From Sipunculus nudus (Eukaryota; Annelida; Sipuncula; Golfingiida; Sipunculidae), in the NCBI GenBank assembly GCA_026874595.1, contig CM049321.1, forward strand, positions 928,479 to 992,478: a DNA stretch of 64,000 bases. Reading direction: 5' to 3'. Position numbers and translations under genes: made by a program. This document shows positions 36,219 to 48,499 of this stretch, in pieces. The stretch's first letter is position 1. Each line of letters opens with the position of its first letter. The notes beneath the pieces were generated by a model. That model had not been told where the DNA came from and ran no database searches. It saw only the letters and a program-made list of their open reading frames with translations.

Positions 36219-37017
36219 GACACCAAATATCAGCCCCTTCAAATTTGCCTGAAGTTAATGTTTAATGTAAACTCAGTACAGCGGACAACTCAATATCCCC
36301 TAATGGCCCTACAACGGATAAACTTTCTAGTCCCGCCTGCGTGACCAGTACATATTACGACCATCTAAAGCGGACAGATATCGCTGTGTTTGATCACACA
36401 GCTTCAGGTAGACGGCGCTCCGAGGTCATAACCTCGAATGACCTGTGTTGGTCACAGAGACAGCCCGAGAACCAGCGTGATTTAATGAACCATGTTATAT
36501 ATATAGACAGTCGAAAGTGTTATTTTTATAAATGTGTTGATATAATAATCATTATTTTATTAAGATTGGCCAGTCAATCAGAAAAAAATTAGCTTTCAAA
36601 CAGCTTTTCGTTCAACAAGACCTCCATCACAGACCGCCGTTCGTGCTTTGTGTTCGGCGTCCGCCCCGGGGAGCCTTAATTAGTCTGCGACAGTTTGCAC
36701 TTTGTTATGGTGAACGCATGGTGACGACTATCCTTTAACAAGTAATCATTCTGTCAGGATGCTGTCAATAATCAATCGTCAATATGCCTAGTGCAACCAT
36801 CAATGAACTACCGCTAGCTTAGAAGATGAAGTATGGTACGTCGGTTTGAAACTGATAAGATTAGTGTGCGAGGCTTAGCTGATGAAGTTAAGAGAGAAAG
36901 AAAGTGTTTATCTTTCTTTTATAATAATTATATATTTTAAATTACGAATGCATAGTTAAGCTATTTTGAAAAGGATTGAGATAAAATTTGTATTTAAAAT
37001 AGGCATACAATTAATAA

Positions 37018-38232
37018 CAAGTGACCCAGGGGAATTTTATCAATGCCAAATTTTGTAGGTGGTATCCCCATTAAACCTCAGCATAGCTCAGAGGATACGG
37101 GTAACAGAGACCTTATTCAGGTTTCCAAGGAGATTTTTCATGGACCTGCCTGGATGTCAAGTTAGAAGATTCTAGGTGCAATGGTTACAATTTGTGCCCT
37201 ATTAACGGACAAGCGCATGTTAAAAGGTCACAAGAAAATGCGTATAAATTTGAAAAAATCCAGGTGGTGCCACCAGTCTACAGGAACTGATAAAACACTC
37301 GATGATGAATGTGCATGCAAAGAATCATGGTGTTTAATTCATAAATTATTCAGATACTGGAGCTTTTATAACAAATTATTTATTATTGTTGGGGGTAATT
37401 CTGGGCTCCATATTTCAGAGGATATTAGTAACAGAGACCTAATTTCCAGTTTCCATGGCCCTCCTTGGATGTCAAGTTAGAAGATTCTAGGTTGAATGGT
37501 TACGATTTGTACCCTGTTAACAGACGACTGCATCTTTGAAGGTCTCAAATATAGAGAAAAAATGCAAAAAAAATTTTAAAAATCCAGGTGGCACCACCAG
37601 TCTTCAGGAACTGATGAAACAGTCCTTGATGAATATGCATGCAAAGAATCATGGTGATCAATGCATTAGTAGTTCAGATACTGGAGCTTTTGTAACAAAT
37701 TTTTAATTATTCCGGGGGGTAATTCTGAACCCCATAGAATATATGAGGATATGAGGAACAGAGACCTAATTCCAGGTTTCCATGGAGTTTTTTTCATGGC
37801 CCTCCTTGGATGTCAAGTTAGAATATTCTAGGTCCAATGGTAACCATCTGTGCCCTGTTAACAGACATCCACATCTTTGAAGGTCTCAAATATAGAGAAA
37901 AATACGTTAAAAATTGAGAAAAAAATACAGGTGACACTACCAGACTGCAGAAACTGATGAAACCATCCATGATCAACATCTATGCAAAAAATCATGGTGT
38001 TAAATACAGTAGTTGTTCAGATACTGGAGCATTTATATCAAATTTTCGATTATTCTCGGGGGTCCTTCGGAGCCCCGTAGCTCAGAGGTTATGGGTAACA
38101 GAGACCTTATTTCAGGTTTCCAAGGAAGCTTTACATGGGCCTTCCTGCATATCAAGAGAAAAGATTCTAGGTCCAGTCTTTACGATTTGTGCCCTGTTAA
38201 CAGATGACCGCATCTTAAGGGGGCCCAATCAT
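37018..38232 (+). mobile_element. Composite ~335-bp-core repeat element, short copy
   Basis: Begins CAAGTGACCCAGGGG and carries about three and a half core units, marked near 37262, 37585 and 37927. It lacks the CGGACGG tract and terminal hairpin of the longer copies. Confidence 0.7.
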
Positions 38233-38339
38233 CTATAAAGCATGATGAGTTAACACGAAAAATAGCTCCTTCCTTTTAAAATAAATCTGTACCTGCCAAA
38301 ATATCGCCCCGAAACCGTTTGCTTTCTCCTGTAAACAAA

Positions 38340-40160
38340 TGTTAACAAGGCCTACAGGCCTAATGCGAACCTGTGCAATCGGATATACACCAGATATAAT
38401 GCTTCAATGCTGTACCATAACTTTTCAAGTACATGTGTAACATGTATATCAACAATGCAAGTACTAAACATTTTGAAAAAGAAACAATTACACAAACATC
38501 ACTGCAGAAATTCTGGCATGGGTGCACACAACACAACAATGAGTGTAGCTGGCACCACCAGTCTTTTATACAACAAAGCTACCAGAGATATACATATGCC
38601 CAATATCACACTGATATGTCAAACCCCTCCTGAGAAATAAGCAGGGACATACACTGTGCAAAATTTATTGTAGGTGGAGACACCTGTCTTGTGAACAGGA
38701 AATCCATCAATAACGCATAGACAGGTCAAAATATCAGGCCAATACATCAAACTTCCCTTGAGTTCGATGCACTGGGCTGACCAGGCTTAGATGAGAAAGG
38801 CAGTCGCCTCGAGTGTACTGTGACAAATTGCTGGCTCAAGCTACTGCACTGAGTGAACTCTTGACCTGCACCTGGCTAGACTGAGTGAACTTTTGACCTG
38901 TACCTGGCACATGCTACCCATGAGGTGATCACATAGTGCCCATGAGGTGTTCACATGGCACCTCAGACGATGTGTCTAGACCTCTAGACAATGTGTCTAG
39001 ACATCTAGACATATCGTCTAGACACCAGGCAGAGCCAGGTCAGTTGCCATGGTGATGTCTGGACCCCCACATGGGTGCACTGAGTGACCTCTTGACTTGG
39101 CTGCTGAAACTTGCCAAGCTGCCAAACCTGTTTTCAAACACTGAAAGTTTATTTTTCAATTGGTTACACTGCTTTTTTAAAGCTGCATTTACCAAATCTA
39201 TTCTTATAAAACTGGCAGAACCCTACCACAGAATAATTCTTGTAAAGTTTAAACCAATCAGCTTAACAGTTTCATCATAAAACAGTGTATAAGCTAGAAG
39301 AGTCTAAAATTACATTTTTGCTTGTAAAAAACAGATCAATGTAGCTGGCGCCACCAATACCTCAATTTAAGATGTGACTTATGTGACAAACATTGGCATA
39401 AAATTTGGTGATGATAGGTCCAGCCATTTCTGTGTGCTTTTTTGGACAAATGACTAAGTTCAACCTCCTGTAACTTGGCCAAAAATCTCTGAACTAGAAC
39501 CATTCGAACAAACTTGAGAGAGATTGTTCCAGGGATCATTTCTGTGAAATATTAGACAATTTGGCTGGACAGTTTCGGAGAAGAAGATTTTTAAAGCTTT
39601 TTTAGCTTTTTTCCTATAAAATCTGAGAAAATGCATTTAGAAAAAATAAAGAAAATCCGATAGAGTTTATCAGATGACTGACTATTTTCCAAAAATTCTG
39701 TGATGCTAGCTCCTGCCGTTTTTGAGATAGCTATGGTTAACGTACAGACGACGCACGACAGACGACGCATGACGTACGACGGACGACGCCGCACCATCGC
39801 ATAAGCTCACAGGTTCGCTTAAAACAGTGGACCGGGCGCAATGACAGGTGTTAACATAAACACAGCGCATGGGGCAGTGTGCTTCGCTGAGCCAAAACAC
39901 GTGTCAATACGGAGATGCCCGGTCTGACTTGGCCCAAAAATGCATTACATGTTTCTGCTGGCTGAAACATCGCGTGTTGCCCCGGTCACGGGACCTTGTT
40001 ATTGTAAACAAACTGTGTTTGCCAACACGCAGAGCCATAACATGGTGTTAAACAGCCGTATGCGAGGAAATGAGACTGTGTGCTGGGATGGGTTTGTTGG
40101 GAAACATTTGTACAAAGCAAAACCGAACTGATAGTGTGAAGGAATAGGCATAATTTAGCT
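38340..40160. other. Mosaic of dispersed repeats, no gene recognised
   Basis: 38341-38376 holds AACAAGGCCTACAGGCCTAA and following bases, identical to 45862-45897. Around 38550-39360 motifs like GGCACCACCAGTC and GGCGCCACCAATAC resemble degenerate core units. 39730-39800 is rich in CGACGG/ACGACG direct repeats, as at the ends of the other elements. The open frames here are short and domainless. Confidence 0.5.
38974..39025. repeat. Cluster of TCTAGAC palindromes
   Basis: Five CTAGAC or GTCTAGAC motifs occur within about 50 bp, next to a short duplication of CCATGAGGTG(A/T)TCACAT (38918 and 38940). Confidence 0.6.
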
Positions 40161-40164
40161 CCTG

Positions 40165-42600
40165 ATTATTTCCCTTTAAGAGGTCTCAATAATAGAGAAA
40201 AAATTCGTAAAAATCGAAAAAATACAGGTGGCACCACCAGATCACAGAAACTGATGAACGTTCCATGATCAATATCCATGCAAAGAATCATGGTGATCAA
40301 TGCTATAGTTGTTCAGATACTTGAGCTTTTGTATCAAATTTTCCATTATTCTGGAGGGTATTTTTGAGCCCCATAGCTCACAGGTTATGGGTAACAGAGA
40401 CTTAATTTTAGGTTTCCAAAAGACTTTTCATTGGCCTCCCTTCAAGTCAAGAGAGAAGATTCTCGGTCCAGTTGTTACGATTTGTGCCCTGTTAACAGAT
40501 GACTGATTCTTTTAAAGTCTCAAAAATAGAGAAAAAAAATCGTAAAAAATAAAAAAAATACAGGTGGCGCCACCAGTCTGCAGAAACTAATGAAACACTC
40601 CATGATCAAAACCCATGCAAAAATCATGGTGATCAATGCATTAGTTGTTCAGATACTTGAGCTTTTGTATCAAATTGTCCATTATTCTGGGGTGGGGGGG
40701 GGGGGTACTTCGGAGCCCCATAGCTCGAAGAATATGGGTAACAGAGACCTAATTTCTGGTTTCCATGGGGACTTTTCATAGGCCTCTCTGAATTTTAAGA
40801 ATGAAGATTCTCGGTCCAGTCTTTACGATTTGTGCCCTTTTATCATATGTTCACATTTTAAAGGTCTCAAAAATAGAGAAAACAATTCGTAAAAAAAATT
40901 TAAAAAAATACAGGTGGCGCCACCAGTCTGCAGAAACTGATGAAACATCTCATGATCAATATGTATTCCAAAAATCGTGACTATCAGTGATGTAGTTAAT
41001 CAGATATTGAAGTTTTTGTATGAAATTTTTCACTATTCTGGGGGTTACTTTTTAGCCCCATAGCTTGAAGGATATGGGTAACAAAGACCTAATTTCTGGT
41101 TTTCATGGAGACTTTTTATAGGTCTCTCAGAATATTCAGAATAAAGATTCTAAGTCCAGTCATTACGATTTGTGCCCTGTTAACAGATGTTCACATTTTA
41201 AAGGTCTCAAAAATAGAGAAAACACTTCGTAAAAAAAAATACAGGTGGCGCCACCAGTCTGCAGAAACTGATGAAACATCTCATGATCAATATAAATGCC
41301 AAAAATCATGACTATCAGTGATGTAGTTAATCAGATATTGAAGTTTTTGAATGAAATTTTTCACTATTCTAGGGGTACTTTGGGGCCCCATAGCTCCAAG
41401 GATATGGGTAACAGAGGCCTAATTTCTTGTTTTCTATGGAGACTTTTCATAAGTCTCTCAGAATATAAAGAATGAAGATTCTAGGTCCAGTCTTTACGAT
41501 TTGTGCCCTGTTAACAGATGTCCACATTTTTAAAGGTCTCAAAATAGAGATAAAATATTCGTAAAAAATAAAAAAATACAGGTGGCGCCACCAGTCTGCA
41601 GAAAATGATGAAACATCTCATGATCAATACGTATGCCAAAAATTATGACCATCAGTGATGTAGTTAATGAGATACTGGAGTTTTTGTGTCAAATTTTTCA
41701 TTAATCTGGGGGGTATTTTGGAGCCATACAGCTTAATAGATATGGGTAACAGAGACCTAATTTCAGGTTTTCATGGATTTTATGGTTCTCCCTGTGTGTA
41801 AAGAGTGAAGATTCTAGGTCCAGTTGTTATGATTTGTGCCATGTTAACAGATGATCATATCTTTAAAGGTCTCAAAAATAGAGAAAAAAATTCGAAAAAA
41901 AGCCCGAACAAATACATGTGGTGCCACCAGGGTGCAGAATCTGATGAAACATCTAATGATCAATATCCATACAAACAATTATGGTGATCTCCGCATTAGT
42001 TGTTCAGATACTTCTGCTCTTGTATCAAATTTTCCATTATTCTGGAGGGTATTTTGGGGCCCCACAGCTCACAGGTTATGGGTAACAGAGATTTAATTTT
42101 AGGTTCCCTAAAGACTTTTCATGGGCCTCCCTTCAAGTCAAGAGAGAAGATTCTCGGTCCAGTTGTTACGATTTGTGCTCTGTTAACAGATGACTGATTC
42201 TTTTAAAGTCTCAAAAATAGAGAAAAAAAATCGTAAAAAATAAAAAAAAATACAGGTGGCGCCACCAGTCTGCAGAAACTAATGAAACACTCCATGATCT
42301 AAATCCATGCACAAATCATGGTGATAAATGCATTAGTTGTTCAGATACTTGAGCTTTTCTATCAAATTGTCCATTATTCTGGGGGGGGGGGGGGTACTTC
42401 GGAGCCCCATAGCTCGAAGAATATGGGTAACAGAGACCTAATTTCAGGTTTTTAAGGAGATTTTTTATGGACCTCCCGGGATATCAACTTGGAAGATTCC
42501 AGGTCCAGTGGTTACAATTTGTGCCTGGCTAACAGACGGACAGACGGACGCCGGACAAAGGGTGATCGCTTTAGCTCAGATGACTTTCAGTCATCTGAGC
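40165..42600 (+). mobile_element. Composite ~335-bp-core repeat element, about 7 units, with intact 3' hairpin
   Basis: Core markers lie near 40226, 40561, 40912, 41243, 41580, 41925 and 42255. The right end has ACAGACGGACAGACGGACG, then GTGATCGCTTTAGCTCAGAT, and the perfect hairpin TAGCTCAGATGACT-TTC-AGTCATCTGAGCTA. No coding capacity. Poly-G runs interrupt units near 40692 and 42380. Confidence 0.75.
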
Positions 42601-42689
42601 TAAAAACAGAGGATATCAGGATTATTCAATGAAGAATTGACGCAATATGGCAACTATAATTATTTTACATGGATTGTACAACTAGTTAT

Positions 42690-42890
42690 AATAAGTTAAA
42701 CGAGGCACTCTCCATGGCACGGTTTGTGGCGTTTTGTAGTCTTTAGAGGTGGGGGAGGCCAGAGAACCCGGAGAAAACCGCCGACCTTGGACGTGCAACT
42801 ACAAGCGTCTCTCTCCACGCCGGGGATCGAACCCGGGTCGCCAGCGGAGGGAGCCGTGTGTATTACCCTTCGTCTGGACGTGATATTTCA
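42690..42890 (-). repeat. tRNA-derived SINE-like fragment
   Basis: Read on the minus strand it contains CCGGGTTCGATCCCCGG, a good RNA polymerase III B box. The plus strand carries AGAACCCGGAGAAAACC, a motif I associate with interspersed repeats of invertebrate genomes. Ends and target duplication were not resolved. Confidence 0.5.
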
Positions 42891-43579
42891 ATATTGATAG
42901 ATTTATATATAACAAAGTTGTCTCTCCCTCGCCTGTGAATCATCCCCCCCCCCTTGAAAATAAATTGACGCCACTGATTCGTAGGGTGTTCAGCCGACCC
43001 AACTTATACGGTTTGGATTCAGGCGCGCATCCAGGTTTTTTTTTCATATGGGTGTGCCATGAGGGTTTGTCAGAAGATGTTTATGCACACACACACAATT
43101 ATTGATAAAGGTTTTGTTAATCAATTTTCACTGACGAAATATCACTGTAAACCACAACAATATTTTTGCGCTTGTCATATCATCGTACACAACTTTGTAG
43201 TGCACTATTTTTCAGGGTATTCTGTTAAGCCCCACCCCATTCCGTTCTTTGAGATTACACTTCCTATCAAGCGGTCATTTCATTCACAAGCGTCCAAAGT
43301 CTAATGGAACACAAATCTACGGGTTTTGTCTAGTTAAAACATTGGTTAAGGTGATTTTACTATTATAATAAAAAGAGAATTTTAAAAGTAAAATTGAACA
43401 TAACAAAAATGCAATTAAAATAGCATTAGTAAAATAATGTTATTCATCTATAAATCCAAAGTATATCTTAAATATCTTATTCTTGAGCACTGTGGTTTCT
43501 TAGCTTTGGTATAAAGCCAAATGAATGACTTGAACAGGTAAAACAATAAAAATTAATAAACAAATAAACAATGACTTAC

Positions 43580-43654
43580 GCAACGGTACCATTTCTTCTT
43601 CTTCGGGTCCTGCAAGTATTTCTTGCGCTTCTTTTCTTTTTTCTATCTCTAACT
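43580..43654 (-). CDS. CTLD receptor gene, exon 11 (cytoplasmic tail)
   Basis: Minus-strand exon between CACTAG| and |GTAAGTCATT, phase 1 at both ends, 75 bp. It encodes LEIEKRKEAQEILAGPEEEE followed by MVPL, an acidic tail segment. It is the most 3' exon I can support. The terminal exon with the stop codon must lie further left; two candidates near 43330 and 43130 are weak. Confidence 0.65.
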
Positions 43655-43958
43655 CTAGTGGAGAAGAAAACAGTTTAAATGTTAAGATGCATGATAAATA
43701 AATTTTCGCTTGTATCATGAATAATTTACACCAGGAATACTGGACACAAATTTTAAATTTGTAACTGCGCCCACTTGTACTACTTGTAACGAATGTTTCA
43801 TTGAAAATCCGTGTAAAATTAACCAATTATAATTTTAACAAGGAATATAAAACTGATATTTTGTTTTATTTCATACATGAATGAAATATATGTCATTTAG
43901 ACATAATTAAGGAACACTTGCCGTCACTTTACCACAGTTCTTTAACACCCTTACACAC

Positions 43959-43963
<5 letters not shown>

Positions 43964-43998
<35 letters not shown>
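43964..43998. repeat. (AT)n microsatellite
   Basis: AT run in the intron between exons 10 and 11. Confidence 0.9.
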
Positions 43999-44002
<4 letters not shown>

Positions 44003-44191
44003 TAATTTTTTATTGAGATTAAACATTTTCTTAAGAGATACCGGCGATACAGGTGGAAATTGCATAATGGGGGGTTGGCATGCTCACGCGTACCGGCAGT
44101 AAATATACTGAAGAATGGTTTACCTCGCATATCCGTAACTTCAGTTATCCGAACATAATTAATGTGACCGAATCATTCGGGTATTCGAGGT

Positions 44192-44193
44192 TC

Positions 44194-44248
<55 letters not shown>

Positions 44249-44251
44249 TGT
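44192..44251. repeat. (AT)n microsatellite
   Basis: AT run with GTATAT and CATATA interruptions, in the intron just downstream of exon 10. Confidence 0.9.
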
Positions 44252-44305
44252 TACCCGTGTGTGTGTTGTGCTTACGTATACATGCATATGGGTGTGGTGA
44301 CTTAC

Positions 44306-44362
44306 TCCACTGCTTTATCTCTTCTTGTTTATATTTTTCCCATTTGTCTTCATTTTTCTCTT
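44306..44362 (-). CDS. CTLD receptor gene, exon 10 (cytoplasmic tail)
   Basis: Exon bounded by TTTACAG| and |GTAAGTCACC, 57 bp, phase 1 at both ends. It encodes EKNEDKWEKYKQEEIKQW, a charged, probably helical segment. Its 3' part and the following intron are a diverged duplicate of exon 9 and its intron. Confidence 0.65.
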
Positions 44363-44683
44363 CTGTAAATGTAAACATTGAAATAGAATACAGATGACTG
44401 TAAATAGTTCGCATTTTTCAAATGAAAATGGGATTTAACATTTTCTTAATTGATACCGGCGATACAGGTGGAAATAGCATAATGGGGGCTGGCATGCTCA
44501 CGCGTACCGGCAGTAAATATACTGAAGAATGGTTTACCTAGCATATCTGTAACTTTAGATATCCGAACATAATTAATGTCCCCAAATCATTAAGATATTC
44601 GAGGTTCTTATATAAATATATATTATACCCGCGTCTGTATTGTGTTTATTAAGTATACATGCATATGGGTGTGGGTGACTTAC

Positions 44684-44774
44684 TCAACTGCTCAATTTCT
44701 TCTTCACTTTTTTCCAGTTTCTTTTCTTGTACCATTTTCCTCCTTTTCTTTGTGCTTTGCTTCTTTCTACAAAA
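44684..44774 (-). CDS. CTLD receptor gene, exon 9 (juxtamembrane tail)
   Basis: Entry at TTGACAG| keeps phase 0 from the transmembrane exon and gives FCRKKQSTKKRRKMVQEKKL followed by EKSEEEIEQL. That is a basic stop-transfer run followed by a charged helix. The donor is |GTAAGTCACC. A second acceptor eight bases further in (TTTGTAG|) would break the phase, which decides the choice. Confidence 0.7.
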
Positions 44775-44941
44775 CTGTCAAACAAGGATCCATTGATAAC
44801 TTTGGAAGCATAACCACCTGTGTAGAGATGCGGACTTATATGCAACATATAAGTGGTCAGGTCGAGTAGGTCCAAGTGGTCCGGTCCATTTATTAAAAAA
44901 TAATTGTATCCTCAGACAAAGTCGCACGATACTATGGTTTT

Positions 44942-45897
44942 TAGCTCAGCTGTTTGAAAGTCATCTGAGCTATATAGCGATCATTCTTTGTCTGTCGTCC
45001 GTCTGTCTGTCTGTCTATCTGTCCGTCCATTAACAGGGCATATATATTGTAACCGTTTGACCTGCCTGGAAACTTCTAACTTGACATCAAGGGAGGACCA
45101 TGAAAAATCTCCTTGGAAACCTGAAATTAAGTCTCTGTTAGCCATATCCTCCGAGCTTTGGGGCTCAGAAGTACCTCCAAAAATAATTAAAATTTGATAC
45201 AAAAGCCTCAGTATCTGAACAACTAATGCATTGATCACCATGATTCTTTGCATGCATATTCATCATGGAGTGTTTCATAAATTCCTGCAGACCTGGATTT
45301 TTTTTTAATTTTATGCATTTTGTTCTCTATTTTTGAGACCTTTTGAGATGCCATCTTCAGTTGGGGTTGTACGTTAACAGAGCACATATCGTAATTATTG
45401 GATCTAGAATCTACTATCTTGACATGCAGGGAGGTCTATGAAAAATCTCCTTGGAATCCTGAAATTAGGTCTCTGTTACCCATATCCTCCAAGCTGTGGG
45501 CTAAGAATGACTCCCCAGAATATTAAAAATTTGATACCAAAGCTCCAGTAACTGAGTAACTGATGCATTGATCACCGTGATTCTTTGCATGCATATTCAT
45601 TATTGAATGTTTCATCAGTTCCTAGTAGCTCCACCTGGATTTTTTTTTAATTTTACGCATTTACTTCTGTTTTTGAGACCTTAAAAGATTCGGTCGTCCA
45701 TTAACAGGGCACAAATCGTAACCATTGGACCAAGAATCTTCTAGCTTGACATGCACAGAGGTCTATAAAAAATCTCCTGCAACCTGAAATTAGGTCTCTG
45801 TCTCTGTGTCATATTCTTTGAGCTACGGGGCTGAGAATTACCCCCACCCCAAGAATAATTAACAAGGCCTACAGGCCTAATGCGAACCTGTGCAAAG
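44942..45897 (-). mobile_element. Composite ~335-bp-core repeat element, inverted copy
   Basis: Read on the minus strand it ends in the hairpin AGCTCAGATGAC...CAGCTGAGCT and has a GACAGACGGACGACAGACAA-like tract and about two and a half core units. The far end is AACAAGGCCTACAGGCCTAA (45862), matching 38341. It sits in the intron between exons 8 and 9. Confidence 0.7.
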
Positions 45898-46370
45898 TTT
45901 GGGAGTATGAATGGAGGTTTACTTTTAAAATTTAATGTTTATCCTTTAAGTCAGGCATATCTACCTTTAGTCATTATGATTTCAGCAAAATGGACATTTC
46001 GGACCTGCAAGTTTCAGACTCAGACATTTTAAAACTAGAATATAGGTAGTCGACAAGCGACTATGTGTATCCGCAGAATATATGTATCAGAGTGGGACGG
46101 GTAGAAATACATATATCGACCACCCTGTTACCCAAAATAATTTTTGTTGGTCATTATTGTTGAACAGGGGAGGGGCGTGTGTTACAAAATGTATACTCTC
46201 TCTTTTCATATAAATGCTTCACCAGGAATGGTATAGCTGTGTGCCAAGACACAAAATATCTATTGCAAAATTGCCACGCACTAGAATAATTGATTGAAGT
46301 TTATAAATATTTTTGTTGTATGCTTATATCTTCAATTATTTGCAGTGGACAGCTCTTTTCTGCATTATTC

Positions 46371-46435
<65 letters not shown>

Positions 46436-46446
46436 TATATATATAT
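46371..46446. repeat. (AT)n microsatellite
   Basis: Long AT run with AAATA and GAATA interruptions, in the intron between exons 8 and 9. Confidence 0.95.
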
Positions 46447-46859
46447 TCTTAGTAAATATAGCTCTCATTTGCATATAATAGATAACCTGGTACACCATCA
46501 ATGTCGTAAAAACCTGGTTAAGTTATAATGTTGTGCCAGTTATCAAGATTCACCGGAACTCTTTTTTTTTGGGGGGGGGGGGGGTGGCTCAGTGACGCGA
46601 TCAGCTATATTGAAAATATAATGGTACATCGAGAAATCGATGCTAGATTAATCTTTGACATTGCTTAATAAATCACGTTTGGCCCGGTTACCAAGGTCAT
46701 ACTTTGAGATGTTGAAGAAGTGTTTTTCAGTGGAGGCCCTCAGCTGTTCCCAACCGAAAACCTAAGACCAATCGAGCATAAAGGTTGTGTACATCAAGTA
46801 TGATTAGGTACGAAACATTTTTTTTATTTAAACCCCATTTGCTTTGGATTCATACTTAC

Positions 46860-46945
46860 GCAGATGATTGTAGTGATGATTATGACGATAACAATCACGA
46901 TTGCTACACTTATACCCACTCTCATGGCAACTGAAGCCCCTTCAC
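46860..46945 (-). CDS. CTLD receptor gene, exon 8 (transmembrane helix)
   Basis: Exon after TTTTTCCAG|, ending TGC|GTAAGT; phase 1 in, phase 0 out. It encodes GEGASVAMRVGISVAIVIVI followed by VIIITTIIC, a single membrane-spanning helix. With the signal peptide at exon 1 this predicts a type I membrane protein with the lectin-like domains outside. Confidence 0.85.
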
Positions 46946-47104
46946 CTGGAAAAAAAAACAGATCATAAGTAATTAAATTTTACAAATATCTTTCCATTCT
47001 GGAAGAATACAACTAAAAAAACAAAAAGTTACATGATTTGTTATATTTTGTCGGTGTTTTAAACCATTTTTGTACATTTGTATCAAACTTGCTCATGGAC
47101 TTAC

Positions 47105-47212
47105 CTGATGTTTCGGCTGTAGTGTTTGGTGGTGTCTTCCTCTCTGTAACATCTGCTGGCGTACTTGCAAGCTTCTGTAAATCCTCAGTAGGTGTAGATG
47201 TTGTATGGGCAG
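47105..47212 (-). CDS. CTLD receptor gene, exon 7 (Thr/Ser/Pro stalk)
   Basis: Exon between TTAAACAG| and |GTAAGTC, 108 bp, phase 1 in and out. It encodes AHTTSTPTEDLQKLASTPAD then VTERKTPPNTTAETS. About a third of residues are Thr or Ser, so it is probably an O-glycosylated stalk holding the CTLDs away from the membrane. One NTT sequon is present. Confidence 0.8.
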
Positions 47213-47960
47213 CTGTTTAAAATAAAATTTACAAATCCAGATTTAGGACTGTCATTAGAATACGCGACGTCATACATAGGCCTATAGGTACACACATCTA
47301 TAAATGTCACCCCGCATGAAGACCACAAACAACTCTTTGTAGAAACATGCCGAAGGTGAGCGCAAGAATAAGTTTCGAGGACGATTTGCATGAATTTTAT
47401 TAGTCATGACAGTGAAATTAAAATAAAATGAAGTTATAATTCATTAGCATAAGTCAATTCAAGTAGAAATACATGCGAAATTCCGGCTGTAGAATCCTAT
47501 TTATTGATGAAAATATTTTGTGTTTGCTAATTCCGTCCAGAATTAATAAAGATCTGTGGCGTATAAGCATTTTATTTTTTTTTAAATCTGGTAAAATCTA
47601 GCTTTACCTCATATTTACACTGTTAATGAATATTTATCCCTAAAATTAGGCTCAAATGTTCCTTACTTATACTATCGCCTAGGAACGAGATAAAAAATAA
47701 TTCCCTGTATGTCCTATACGAGCCACTGTAGTTTTTACATGAAAGTGCGAGTTATTTACAAATATCGCAAATATCGTGTCACCTCTTTGCCCCTCTATGA
47801 TGCTGGTTATCACTCCTCCATTTATTATGTTATACATTATTCATGATGACCCCTTCAATTCGTTAACAACAGGTCAGCAGTTACTGTTGCATCGTGTAAT
47901 ATTCAACTGTATTAAGGTAAAGTCAACTTTAGTTTTACGTAAATTACATTTTACAGTTAC

Positions 47961-48116
47961 CTTTTAATGGCATACAGACGTAAGCTGCTGTTTGTGTACA
48001 ATTCACCGTCTTCCAGAGTCCCCCTTGGAATGACGCAACAGCACAGTCCCCGGATGAAGAAGGCTCCCTTTTATCCCAGTTGGTGTAAGTAGCATTTACC
48101 AGTGGTTCTGTTCTTT
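47961..48116 (-). CDS. CTLD receptor gene, exon 6 (C-terminal half of CTLD 2)
   Basis: Exon between TTATTCTAG| and |GTAACTG, 156 bp, phase 1 in and out. It contains TYTNWDKREPSSSGDCAVAS and GGLWKTVNCTQTAAYVCM. This fits the conserved C-type-lectin pattern W-x-x-x-E-P, D-C, G-x-W, C and Y-V-C. The E-P-S rather than E-P-N context and the missing calcium-site residues argue against classic calcium-dependent sugar binding, though ligand type is unknown. It joins in phase to exon 4 or to exon 5. Confidence 0.85.
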
Positions 48117-48499
48117 CTAGAATAAATATAATGCACTATTAATTTCATGCAGTATATTAAACCTATAAGGTTTCCCTTCGTCCGTTTCTTGGTTTGTCGA
48201 TTTTCAACTTAGCGCCAAAAAAGAATGGGTTTTGTGACACACTGTGAAGGATTAGTGGGACAGGCAAGCAATAATCCAATAAAGATTTGAGGAGAGCTGG
48301 GTCAATTTTATATATTTTAAATTGAATGGATTCTTCTCTAATGTTTGTTTATTCCGACAGAGGGCCAGAGAATGTTTAAGGGGAAATTTTATATCTTGTT
48401 GGTTTCTGGAGCAATATTATTCCCTGTTATTTTATTCTCAAAATGAAAATAGTGTTCAATTCTAACACCGCAATAGGGCGACATCCCTCCCACACACAC

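Larger units (their letters stand above)
35278..37017. other. Non-coding DNA
   Basis: No supported gene. It holds a hairpin at 36059-36098, an (AT)n tract at 36166-36215 and a short G+C-richer patch near 36620-36700 without a recognisable product. Confidence 0.5.

Noticed and set aside
36341-36592. 83-residue open frame
   Set aside because: No domain, no splice context and no codon pattern distinguishing it from random AT-rich sequence.
42780-42850. A functional tRNA gene on the minus strand
   Set aside because: Only a B-box-like segment is present; no complete cloverleaf or A box at the right distance, so a SINE-like fragment is the better reading.
43100-43330. Possible terminal exon of the CTLD gene (acceptors near 43330 or 43131)
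   Set aside because: Both give only a few codons before a stop, have weak polypyrimidine tracts and no polyadenylation signal in place; not enough to annotate.
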